Origin: Crambe crambe
Taxonomy: Eukaryota; Porifera; Demospongiae; Poecilosclerida; Crambeidae
Reading direction: 5' to 3'
Assembly (NCBI GenBank): GCA_963924555.1
Contig: OZ004581.1
Coordinates: 310,001 to 374,000, forward strand
DNA: 64,000 nt
How positions within the stretch are numbered: the stretch's first letter is position 1; each line of letters begins with the position of its first letter. Shown in pieces: positions 41,635 through 54,096 of this stretch. The notes under the pieces are model-generated. The model saw only the letters and a list, made by a program, of their open reading frames with translations. It did no database searches and was not told the DNA's origin. The translations under genes were made by a program, and so were the position numbers.

Positions 41635-42433
41635 GTTCACAGACCTCTTCACGCCCACTTAAAACGAAAAAAAAAAAAAAAATCATCCCTGGCCCTCCCC
41701 CGCCTCAGAGCCGGCCACGCCCGCGCCCGGCGCCCCTTGGTTAATACGCGCGTGTGCCATACCACGTCTCACGCGCGCATGTTTATCAGTATATTTCTCA
41801 ACTTGGACAACAATCTGAGTCATTGCTGACGTTGATGCAGTTCTACTTGCCTCTCAAAATCTTGCTCTTGATTACTCAGTTGGACATCAAATTTATGTTG
41901 CTGTTCACTGACATGACTGTTCTTGCTCAGAAATTTCTTCTTCAGTTGTTCCAGAGTGCTCCGTTCTCTGTGTCCTTCATAACTGCAGCTAGCTATTCTC
42001 TTTCTCCCTGCTTTATTTCATTCTCATATTTTTCTCAACAGTAAGGGATATCTGACATGATACCTTTTCGTGTTCATTCTTTAAATCTTCAATATCAGCT
42101 ATTGATTACAATCTTGTGCCTGAGGCTGGTTTCTAACTATTAAAGATGCAGGAATCAAACTACTCTCTCAAAAGAGTAGCTATGTAGCTCGGTTATGTTT
42201 CACTTATCATGTATGCAGCTAGCTATGCCTCTCTCTACTGGTCCACACGAGACTACTACTCTAGTTCTCTCAGGTGCACTGTACCAGGTGGGGGCAGCAC
42301 GCACTCCAGCTGAATATAGGTATGACCACATAATATACAAAATAGCTAATACACAACAACACACAGGTACACAACATACACACTATCATCATTAGAGTTA
42401 TACAGTGCAGGTACAGTGGCTTTGCAAATCTAG
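41635..42433. other. Spacer between genes C and D with a decayed exon and a GC-rich island
   Basis: 41690-41780 is strikingly GC-rich (cctcccccgcctcagagccg, cccgcgcccggcgcccc) next to a run of about 17 A, unlike its surroundings. 41836-42110 is a decayed minus-strand copy of the coiled-coil exon seen intact at 39186-38884 in gene C, followed by a scrap of the next exon. Confidence 0.6.
41836..42110 (-). pseudogene. Relic of a kinase-gene coiled-coil exon
   Basis: Strings such as cttgctcttgatt.ctcagttggac, ttcttcagttgttccagagtgctcc and gtccttcataactgcagct match the plus-strand reading of gene C exon 39186-38884, with several deletions. A fifth kinase-type copy probably stood here. Confidence 0.7.
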
Positions 42434-45400
42434 CTATATGCCAATTTCTCTGAGAGTGGTCAAGATTTGTGACATTGCAGGACGCTCAGTTGGTTCTTCT
42501 TCAATGCAGTTCATAATCAGTTTGTGCATATCTCTCCACTTCCATTCGGCTTCTCTCAACATTTCTGGTCGTTTATCGAGATCAGGTTGTTTTCTGATGA
42601 TGACTTCACATAGCAGAATGCCATAACTAAAAGTATCAATCTTGACAGTTTGCTTCTTACGCTGGACGGTTGCAACGCTTGAAGGGAACATTTCTGGTGC
42701 AGAATATATAATGGCTCCTGGAGCAGAAGTCTTTGAGAGTTTCACGAGATTGGCAGATCCAAAATCACTGACTTTGGCAATGTATTGTCCATGAGGGAGG
42801 GACTTGAGGAGAACATTGGGAGCACTGAGATCACGATGGATGATGGGTTCCCTGAATTCGTGGAGGTAGTGAAGAGCATATGCGATATCCTGAAAGATTT
42901 TTAATGTCTGGCTCTTTGATAAGCTGACTTCATTATATTTTGATCGTAGGTTCATATCCATCAGTTCCAAAATGATCATAGGTATGGGTTGATCATCAAA
43001 GACTGCTCCAATAAAAGTAACTAAATTCGGGTGATGGACTGTAGCCATGCAGCCGACCTCACGCCTGAGGCTATCAATTGTTGATTCATCAAGTATAAGA
43101 GGATGAGGCTCTTTGATGGCAACCTGATATCCTCGATACTTTCCCTTGTGCACAATGCCATATGCACCAGGAGCAATCTTACTTTGCTTGGTCACTTGTG
43201 ATCGAGTGATTGAACTAAAGTCAAATTTCGGTTGCTCCTGCGATTGCCATATTCTCTCTTGTAATCGTTCTATTTTAGACTCCAGGAACTACATAAAACA
43301 CATTAGCCACTATAGACAGTGCTGGTACAAAATCTGTTCTTACCATCACTTCTTGCTGCCATTTTTGGGATTCAAGTTTCTGCTGTTCAATGGCAGACAG
43401 TCGTTCATGTTCGACTAGGTCTTTTAGGTCATAGATTTCTGTGTTTAATTTTTGCTCCAAAATATCCCACTCCCTCTGCTTTTCCCTCAACACTGCAACA
43501 ATTCTTTCCTTATCCTTGCATTCATTCTCATATTCTTCAGTAGTGAGGGAAACCTATTATAATTATTACACAGTAAAGAGGCAGTCATGCATGAAATCTA
43601 TACCTCCTCTTTGCGAGCTTCAATCTCCTCATTCAAATCTTCAATTTCATGCAAAAGTACTTCTTTTTCTTTCTTTAATTCCTCAGCCTCAGCAATTTTG
43701 ACAGCAAGTTGTTCTACAATGCAGTTTCATGACAATAATACTTATTATTTTTGGTTCAACTCACCATACATTAACAGTAACTCCATATTATATTGAACCA
43801 GTCTGTCTCTCTCCTCTTTCATTCTCTGCAGGCGTCTCTCCAGTATGATTCTAGACGAAGTCAAATTCTTTATCTTATCCTCTTTCCTGGTGATGTTGCT
43901 TTGCAAATCCCTGACCTCAACCTAGAAAGATGAATTGTGAATTGAGAGTCTCAGGTCCAGTATAAAATTAAATAGCTATACATACCTGCAATTGGAGTAT
44001 TGGATCCTGTGTTATGGAGTGTGGATCAGACAGATTAATTTTTCGTTTCAAGTATTCATTAGCTGCTGTCAACCTTGTCACCTGAGTCTGTATGTATGTA
44101 TATTGAACACTCCACTATAATTGCTACCAGCCACAGCTATAGTATGTACCTCAAGTTCACAGTTATTTTCCTTTTCTGCTTCAACTTTCTGTTCCCAAAC
44201 GCTCCTTTCTTCCTCCATGTCTTGTGTCTCACGCTGTGGAGCACATTAAATGGCTATATAGCTACCATAGGTGCTTAACTTACCTTAATCCTTTCCAGAT
44301 GTTCTCTCATAGCTTGTAGAGCTTGCTGGTGGTCATGCTGCAAATGCTGGGCTGCTTCTTCAGTTCTGGGATATCCCTGCTGATCATTTCCCTATGGATC
44401 TCCTGCTCCAAGCATGGCATTGGGTTGACCGTGTTGCTGGTTAAACTGCTGCTGAGATTGTTGAGGATATGGGACTGTTCCTTCATGATACTCCTGGCCT
44501 GGTGGACAGTTCACAGATGATGGCACCTGAGGGTGATCTGTGGAAGAACAAAATTGCAGTTGGTTGCATTGATCACTGCTGGTGCCATGTCCTGTGGGTT
44601 GTTGTTGATAACGTTGGTCAGTGTCTTGAGGAGGACCATGATCCATTAATTGTTTCCTTGGTGGAACCACATGTCCACTTTGGGGTATCTGGTTAATGAT
44701 TGGCAGAGGAAGTTCGGGATCCTCAGATGGCAGATCATTCTGTGATAGAGTGAACTATGTAACCATGTTTATTCGAGCAACTTCAGAGTGATCATACACA
44801 CCTCAAAAGGATCTTTATCAGTGCTTGCTGCATCAGTAGTAAGAGATTTCAGACTCTTCTGTTGAATAATACAACAATCACATAAAGGCACACTACATTG
44901 TGTGATCTTACTTCATCCTCTTCAGGACTGAGAGGTGTATCATCAATGAGTTCCTTCTGTACAAGTATCATAAACCTGGAACTGATAGACTTTTGGTGTT
45001 CAACTTCATCTTTCAGTAGTTCAACTTCAATCTGAAGTGTCTGTAGTTATAGATGCATAATGATAACATATAATGCATAAAATTTGCATAAGAGCTCACC
45101 TCGTTGCGATCTCTTTCTTCCTCATCTCGCGATTGAGAATTGGAATTGCCACAATTAGATCCCTTTGCACCTGCCTTTTCAGCCTTTTTGGGCTTAGTTT
45201 CGGTCTTACTTTCAGCCTTTTTCTTGAATTTTAGCAGCTCCTTATTATCTTTTCTTGCTTTCTCCAGTTCTCCAACAAGGTGTACTGATAAAGCAGTAGA
45301 AGATTTAACCTTGAGTTACATACAATGATCAAATGATATCACAGCAGTTATTGAATAGATTACCTGGACTTTCAACCTGTCGTATTCTTTCAACTTTCTG

Positions 45401-47815
45401 TGTTTTGATTCCTTCCTCCTCTCAACTTCATACTTCAAGTCATCTCTGTTACTACTAACTTTCTCTATTGTTTTTTTTCATTTTGTCGATGACCACTTTT
45501 GAAGTTTCCAGGTCTTGTTTCAATTTTCCTGATACTCGTGCCAATTCCATTTTTTGTGCATTGCGTTCTTCCTTCAAATCTTTAATCTCAGTACGTAAAC
45601 GCTTCATCTCTTCTTGCATAACATCCTTTTTTTTCTGTTGCAAGTCAGTCAATAGACCCTCTGCTCTTTCACGATCTTTATGCTCCTCCATAAAATCAGC
45701 TTTGTAAATTTCAGCCTAATAAATGACAGACCATCAAGAGAAAGTTATGCAGTCACCTTCACCCTAGCTACATACCTCAGCTCGAGCTGCCGCAATGTCA
45801 CCAGCAGCTTCCTTCAATTCAGTTTGGAGATTTTCAACAGTGTGCTTAGCTACATCAAGCTGAGCAGTTTTTTCTTCCATTATTTTATTCAGGTCACCAA
45901 TTCGAGTACGAAATTCTTTACATTTGCATTCATGGGCACTGGATTGCTCACCAGTCGCTGCCTGAACCTAAAGAAGAGTCATCAGCCAAACACGCAATAT
46001 TGTGCATGTTTCAGTTTGATGATGACATAATGTTAGATTACTTACTTCCATTAGCATTGACAATCTGAAAGCTTCTTGTTTAGTAACTCTTAATTCTTGG
46101 CTCAGAGCTTCATTCTCCCTTCTCAAATGTTCCATCTCTTCACGTGCACTCATAAAATCTTCTCTCAGTTTATCCCTTTCATCCTAAAGACATCATTAAG
46201 TTGGGATGCTGTTTAAATTCTCCTTACCTCAACCTCTGCTAGTAGTTCTTGGTATGACTCCTTATCAGTAGCTGTTATCTACAAGAAATTTAGCTTATAT
46301 CTCAAAGGCACTCTACACATCAAGATTTACCTCAAGATATTCATTCCTTTGCCGAAGCTTTTTGATTATTTCACACTGCTCAGAGAGCTGTTGCCTCAGT
46401 TCAGAAATCTCAGCTCTGTACTTTATGGCTTCAGAACCTGCATCATGATCCTTTAATTGTTTCTTTGGTGGAACCAAAAGTCCATTCCGGTTAATGATTG
46501 GATCTTGTGAATAGGCACCTACTCCAGCATCTCCAGATGGAGTTCCTTTGGCACCTCTAAACTGTTTGTCAAGGTGTTTCTTCAGAGGAAGTTCAGGATC
46601 CTCAGATGCCACATAATTAGGATCGTTCTGTGATAGAGTGAACATGTAACCATGTTTACTCAGAGAGTGCTCATGCATACACACCTCAAATGGATCTTTA
46701 TCAGTGCTTGCTGCATCAGTAGTAAGAGATTTCAGACTCTTCTATTAAATAATACAACAATCACATAAAGGCATGCACACTACATTGTGTGATCTTACTT
46801 CATCCTCTTCAGGGCTAAGAGGTGTATCATCAATGAGTTCTTTCTGTAAAAGTTTCTTAAACTTGGAGCTGATAGACTTTTGGTATTCAGCTTCACCTTT
46901 CAGTAGTTTATTTTCAATCTGAAGTGACTGTATATAGTTATAGATGTAAGTATAACTATGCAAAACAAAGCGAAATAAAAGAGCTCACCTGATTACTATC
47001 TCTTTCTTCCTCATACAGCTGCTCTGCTCGAATCAGTCTTTTCTCACTCTCAGATTGAGGATTGGAAATGCCATAACTGGACCCCTTTTTGGTCTTACTT
47101 TCAGTCTTATTTTCAGCCTTTTTCTTGAATTTTAGCAGCTCCTTGACATCTTTTCTTGCTTTCTCCAGTTCTCCTTCAAGGTGTACCGACAGAGCTGTAG
47201 CAGTTTTAACCTGCAGTAACATACAATGATCATCAATGACATCACAGCAGTAGTTGAACATTACCTGGACTTTCAACTTGTCATATTCTTTTAACTTCCT
47301 ATTCTTTGATTCTTTCATCCTCTGAGCTTCATACTTGAAGTCATCTCTCTCACTACTAATATTCTCTACTTCTTTTTTCAATTTCTCGATGACCACCTTA
47401 CAAGTTTCCAGGTCTTGTTCAAGTTTTCCTGATACTTGTGCCCATTCCATTTTTTGTATCTTGCGTTCTTCCTTCAAATCTTCAATCTCAGTCTGTAAAT
47501 GCTTCATCTCTTCTTGCATAACACCTTTTTTTTTCTGTTGCAAGTCAATCAATAGACCCTGTGCTCGCTCACGATCTTTACGCTCCTCCAGAAAATCAGC
47601 TTTGTAAATTTCAGCCTAATTAATGATGATTATACAGAATCCCAGGTTGGGCACACGTGTAAACACGACCTATTAACACTCCAATCAGATGGCACCTTAT
47701 ATTCATCCTGTTGGGAATTCCCTCTTGTGAACCAGTTGGTGACGGAGGAGATAATTCCACTACCAGCTTTATCAGAATCAGGTCCACTGCCAGTACTGTC
47801 GTGTCTCGTTGCCAT
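42434..47815 (-). CDS. Gene D: coiled-coil scaffold with two UBAN-like modules and C-terminal kinase; carries two lesions
   Basis: Exons: 47815-47696 (ATG 47815; GIISSVTNWFTRGN), 47615-47265 (UBAN-like 1), 47210-46989, 46927-46799, 46741-46685, 46627-46331, 46278-46228, 46183-46046, 45967-45776, 45715-45364 (UBAN-like 2, DFMEEHKDRE), 45309-45100, 45040-44912, 44858-44802, 44739-44284, 44233-44150, 44087-43986, 43921-43765, 43713-43604, 43553-43344, 43288-42434 (kinase). The block is an internal tandem duplication: exon 46627-46331 begins like the F exon-10 type (NDPNYVASEDPELP) and ends like the F exon-2 type (YRAEISELRQQLSEQ). Kinase intact: APGAYGIV, AIKEPH, HRDLSAPN, canonical DFG, SAPEMF. 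Lesions: T8 at 45471-45478 makes the exon 352 nt instead of 351, and TAG at 44392-44394 replaces CAG. Either a pseudogene, assembly errors, or two transcripts. Confidence 0.68.
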
Positions 47816-47938
47816 TATTTGTACTAGTCTGCTCGCAGGCCGGAGCCCCACCCCCTCTAGGATAGGTCATACTTTAACCACGTGATCGTTTGTAGAGCGC
47901 ATGCGCGCAGTAGCCAGTAGCTAACTAGCTGAGAAAAT
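47816..47938. promoter_or_regulatory. 123-bp divergent promoter between genes D and E with NRF1-like site
   Basis: Start codons of D (47815, minus) and E (47939, plus) are only 123 bases apart. GCGCATGCGCGC at 47897-47908 matches the palindromic NRF1 consensus. No TATA box. Confidence 0.6.
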
Positions 47939-50900
47939 ATGAGTAATTTTTCGACTAATAAGGAACGTACTGGCAGGGAGGATCCAGGATCTAGGTCATC
48001 TACGGATATCCCCAATACTTTACGAACAACAACAGGAACAAATTCCTCAACAAAGTCCTCGGACAAGTCAACGAGAGCTTCAACTACTAAGTCAACTTTC
48101 TACACCTCTTCAGTGACGACTCTGTCTTCTACTTACAGCACAGCTGGTCACAGGAATACCACCAGAACAACCCCTTCTCTCAAAGTGAGCAGCTCTCATC
48201 CAACAAGCCACACTCATGGAGTGGGTGAGGTGAGAAGTGGTGTCACTAACCCCCTCCCAAAGACACTTCAAATCATGGAGAACCCTCAAGACCAAAGGGC
48301 ATTGCATGTTTCATCAGCTGGTGTGGGTCACAGAATCAAGGAACCCATTGCTACAAATGCTGGTGCAGGAGGTGGTTCAAAAGCATCTGCTAGTATAATA
48401 TCGTCCTTGGAGACCCATGGTGGGAGTGGAAATAGACAAGCTTTGCTTTCCTCTTTTGACTTAACTGAAAAGAAGTATGACTCTGCTTTAAGTGGAAAAA
48501 CCAGTGCATTATCTGGGAGTACAACTCAAGAGATGCTAGTCAAGTACCATCCTAAGCCACCACATGAAGAAAGAACAAGTAGTGGGGTGAAGCGGTTTTA
48601 TAACACTAGATCTCGTGCGGAGGAAACTGGAAGTATGTCTGCTGCTACTAAAGGAGGAGAGGTGAGTGAATCAATGTTGGAGCTCTCAGAGTTTCCTCAT
48701 CCCCTTTTGTAACTCTGTGATACCACCATGGGTCCTGTGAGGTACGACTCATTTATGCAGACCACTGTTTCCCAAGAATGTAGCTGAGAAACATTATTGG
48801 GTCACATGAGCATCACCTGATTATCACATGATCTGTTTCTTAGGCACCCGCCCACTCTTCTCCAGCTGTCACCACCTCCTCCACCCATCATCCTTCTACT
48901 CAGGCCCCGCCCCCTTCTACTACACAAAGATCTTTCCAATTACTACCCACCAAGTCTAACATACATCCCTCCCTCCCCCAGCTGACGAAACCCTTGGAGG
49001 GTATTGGACAATCCTCAGTGGTGTATGTCACGGCTTCGAATTCCTCTCGTCCCCTCGATTCTCCCGTTTACAGCAGTGGGAACACATCCTCAGGGGACCT
49101 GGAGGGAGCCTATTCCAGCGAGGGAGAGGTAAGAGAACATACTTAAATACTCCCTATATGAGGACCTTTTCCAATTTTTTGACCTTTATCCTATGTGATT
49201 ACTATGCACACACCTTACTCTGAGCTTTTAATGTGTTTGTGTGTTCCCCCCAGCCCTAGGTCCTCTCTTCTCAACTTTGGACCCATTCTTTTGTCCTTCG
49301 TAGAGAGGTTGTCCTCTTTTGGAGGTTATTTTGTATAGAGTTTAGATTGTCCTTTGTTGAGAGGTTTGTCCTCTTTCAGGGTATTTTTTATCGGTGTTTC
49401 CATTCACCCTAATCCCCTAGCTAACTGGCCCTTGTTGTTGCCTACATGTTGTGCATTGAGGACCTATCATATTATCGTGGTTACACCCGGTGATGCAATG
49501 AATAAGGCCTTAGATAAAACATCAGATTCTACCATGGAGATAAGCTATCATACATGCCAGTGATTCAGAGTGATATAGTGGAGGCTAGAGTGAGTAGCCA
49601 ATGGGTTAAGAGGTTGCATTGTTTATGACTCACTCAAACTCAATGACTCATAAAATTATTTGACTTGTGAAAGTCATGCCTCATGTGTGACACTTGTGCT
49701 GTTTACTGTGTCTGGCACATTGCTGATTAAGTTTAGGCAAAAGAGTTTGCTTCACACTTTGCAAAAGGAAACAAATCACAAAAAGACAAGTCACAGTATC
49801 ACTTTACCGCAAGAATTTGGCCAGTATTAAATGCCACAGTAAGGGAATTTCCCCATGCAATGATGAAAATCCGATTATTTTTCTCGCATTTCCTTATGTT
49901 ATAGTAATTTTTGATTCTTCTTGGAATTTCATGCCGAGAGCAATCAATGCATAATCTGTTAGTCCCACCCCAGGCCACTGGACCTTAGCTATAAACATTA
50001 CATCATTGCTAAGTGCAGGGGCTCCCCCAATCATTACCTGTTAATTACATCACTCTTGATCATCCCCCGGCCAGGCAGAGAATCTTTATAATTTTACTCT
50101 CACTTTCTGTTTGTTCAGTCTTCCTGGCATTGCATCACTAAGGATAACAATGGGAATTTATAATCAAGAGCTGTTTACAGGGGTTATCCTCACTGTACAT
50201 ACAGTATTATAATGAAGGGAGTTGGGATAATTATCCTCACTGTATAGTGAAAGGGGTGGGGGGTGGGGATAATTATCATTGCTTGCAGGGGTACATACAT
50301 TATGTAGTGAAGGATGGGGATAATTATCATTATTATTACAGGGGTTATCCTCACTGTATATATAAGGTACTGTAGTACTGTGTGTACTCTTTGTAGTGGA
50401 ACCTTCCAATCAAAGGCATGTGTAGTCAAGGAAACTAGCACAAAATCTGTTATGAGTAGCAAAGTTCAAAGTGCAGCTGAATGTTAAGTTTACCTCAACA
50501 TGTGGAGGAGGGCATTTATATGTTGTTTTCATTATTATTTTTCCAGTGTTGTTTACATATGGTGAGGAAGTATTTGCTTTGGAATTCCTCTAAAGGGTTT
50601 TTTTGGTGTTGCATGACCTTGAGGTGTGAGGTCATGCATATTTAACTGCTGCATATCCTGGAGGGCGGGTATATATAAAGACTGCACCATTCCCCAGTGC
50701 TACTTCAGTCCAAAAAAAATAAAAAAATTACCAAGTTCTACAAGATCTTTACATGCAACTCAATATTAGAGCTTCTTAGCAGATATTATTAATAATGGTG
50801 CATGTTGTAGTAGACAAGTCAACGACCATAGTCAATTGAAACTGTGTGAAGAACATGAGCCTTTTAGAGGTGAGCCTGTGTCGGCTATTCTAGATCTAAA

Positions 50901-53900
50901 TTACAGACAGAGAAGGCGTTGAGATTCATAGAGCATATAATGTGTATTATTGTTGATCATGGTTGCCTCTCTCCTTCATCTCTACATGTTTTGTTTCTTC
51001 TCCTTTCCAGCATCAGCAAGCATCTTCCATGGGGAAACATGCAAAGATGGTCCCTGGACTGACCTTTGGCGGTAATAACGACAAAACCTCTTTCAACTTC
51101 GATGGAGAAAAAGGGAAGGTGATTTTCAAGACCTCAGCACATGCCAATGCTGTCCCTCCCTCCTCCTCTGCCTCTGATGAAGGTCCTTGTCCAGATGCCA
51201 GCTCTATGGAAAGAAATGCTGCTTCTAATAAGGAAGAAACAGACCTTCTCCCTGAAGGTCTCATAGCTAGCACAGAAGATCATGCAAGTGGGTATTCAAG
51301 ACAAAGATCAAATCTCACAGAAAGCTACAACTCGCAGTCCTCTACCGAAAGTGGTGATAAAGTTTTGACCCCTCATAGGTCAATTCCTTTTGATAAGGAC
51401 TATAAGAAGAGAATCCATCGCTCTAGCAGCTCAAAAAGTCACAGCTCAGAGGAAGGCAGTGAGGATGTGACTACTAAACGCCCAATGGAGAGGCAGACCA
51501 GCTCAGGAAAGCAGAAACATGCTTGTGTTGGTGTGGGCAATATCACACCGGTGGATTCTGTTGGAAAACCCGTTGCTAGTGGCAATGATGAGTCAGCAAG
51601 AAGTGGGACTTTGCAAGTTATGCTTGAGAGCGATGCTGCAATGGAAATTGCTAGGAAAGATGAAAAAATCGGAGCTCTAATGAAGGTGATAGAAGAGAAA
51701 GATAAGGTCATTGTTATGTATTGGGAGGAGAGGAGGAGGAAGGCTGAAGGTGGTGTGGGAAATGATCTGAACAAGCAACTTGAAGAGTACACTCATCAAA
51801 GACAACAAACCGCCGAATTGGCTCGTTTGCATTCAGTTGAGGAACATGAGAAACTAGTGCAGGAGGAGCTCCAGGCTTGTAAGAAAGAAAGGAATCAATA
51901 TGAAAGGCAGATGATTAGACTTACTGAGGAACTGAGCCTCAAAGAAGAGCAGTTTAAATCATTAAAGCACACTTATGGTGAGTTGTGTTCCGAGAATGAA
52001 AGACTATCGAAGTTAAAGTCTGAAGAAGATTTTGATATTACCACTCTCAAGAAGGAGCTTCAAAAGAAGGACAAACTCTTGAAGAAGATGAAGGAACATG
52101 TTAAAGAGATGTCTGCAAATGCTGCCATAGATGCTGAGGAACCATTGTTCCTGCCTGCTTCTGCCATGGGGACACACGAGGGAGAGGAAGTGGGAGGGGG
52201 CGTGGAGGTGGAAGGGTTACAGCAGCAGCAACGTCCAGCCACCTCCCAGTTACCCATAACAACTGCCACTGGAAGTAGGCGGGGTTTCGGTGAAGAGCAT
52301 GAGAAAGAACTGGCCAGGTTATATGAGGAAATGAAGTTGAAAGACAAGACGATAGAGGCACAAAACAGACAGTTACAGAAGCTTGAGTCCACTGGTGAGA
52401 ATTTGGCTGCATTGGTACAACGCAATACAACAACTGCTCAAGTAATCAAAACCTTAAAGAAAAAGGCAGATGGACTTGAGGTTAGTGTATGCTTAAAGAT
52501 TCTTGTCATTGTAGTATCTATTGTCGCAGGAGGAGAATGAACAGTTGAAGGCTAATATCGAAGAGCTGACTAAAGCAAACATAGCATTCTCATCCTCTGA
52601 ATCAGAGCTGGAAGATGCTCGTAAGCAAGTGGACCTCCTGGAGGAGCAGTTGGACGAACAGCAGAAACATTCAGACAAGTATGTGTGTTGTATAGATTAC
52701 TGAGAGTATACTGTAATTAGAGGCTTGAGATTACTAAGAGTATACAAGAATAATATTAATTATTTCAGGCTTGAAAGGCATTTAAAAGTGAATTTTGATC
52801 AATCAAAGAAGGCTGCAGAGAGGATCAATCATTTAGAGCAGAAAAATGTAGCCCTACAAGCTGTCGTTAGCAACACACAGCAGGTATGGATACTCTAAAT
52901 GAAGCACACTTAATCCGGCAATTAATGTGGTGTGCTTTATTTAGGAGTTGCAGGATGCACAAGAGCGTGCAACTAAGATTGCTACACATTCAGAGCAGCA
53001 GAAAGAGGAAATTCACAAGTTGAAAAAACAAGTCACTGACCTCCAAGGAGAGATACAAGCACAAAAATTTACGGTAAATTTTCTGTGACAGTTAATTTGT
53101 CACTGATAAAATTTTTGTTCCCTTCCTTTTTCAGTCTGACACATTTAGGGAGGATTTTGAAGCAGAGCGGAAAGATCGGGAAAAGGCTCATTCCAAAATG
53201 GCCGAAATGGAGATGCAGTACACAAACCAGTTCCAAAAACTGGGCCAGGAGTTGGAAGCTGTGAGCAAGCGAGCGAACCATGCGGAGCGGAAGTTGAAGG
53301 AGAAGGAATCCCAATTCCAAGCACAGTTGTCACAGTCAAGCTATATCACTGGGGAGAAGAAAAAGCTTGAGGTGAGTTCAAAAAGCTTAGAAAATGGATT
53401 TGCTGAGTCAGCAATGCTTGATGTTATGGATCATGGTACTGTTTAGGATGAAGTGTTGTCCAAGACACAGCAAGTGAAACAGTACAAGAAACAAGCCGAC
53501 CACTACAAGGATGAATTGGCCACCTTCAAAGTCGCTCATGATGCACAGAAGCAACAGGTTGGGGAATAAGTTGGCACAACAAAAGTGGATATCAGACTAT
53601 CAGTATTTTTATTTTATTTTTTACAGATTGAACAGATGGCGATGGAATTGGAGAGAAGTGCAAAGATTGTAAAGAGTCTCGAGCATGAAAATGGCAACCT
53701 GAAGGCCAAGGAGCGCCACCAGTTGGCTACTGGTGGACGAGCTGTTGGAAGGGTCTCCCCCTCGGCATCTGAGAAGATCGAAGAGCTGGAGAGACAAGTG
53801 GATGCACTTCAGATGGAAAAAGTTGTAAGTTAATTGTGAGAGGCAAGAAATGAAGATTATTTTGAATGTTTCAAGATTTTGCAGTCTCAAGTGGAACAAA

Positions 53901-54044
53901 TACAACCTCGTTCCCAAGCCCCACCCATTCACTCTCAAGCTCCACCCACTCATGCCCAAGCCCTTCCTACTCATTCCTCCTCGTCTTCAAGAGATAGGCT
54001 AGGGCATAATGTATGTTTGCACCTTACAGGTGACCTCTCTCTTA

Positions 54045-54096
<52 letters not shown>

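Larger units (their letters stand above)
49406..51010. other. Large intron 2 of gene E
   Basis: No coding exon recognised. Contains ggggataattatc/ggggttatcctcactgta repeats at about 50175-50360 and a TATA-like string near 50671. Confidence 0.5.

Noticed and set aside
51013..51792. Minus-strand Ser-rich frames opposite gene E exon 3
   Set aside because: Antisense of a verified coding exon with in-phase splice sites.
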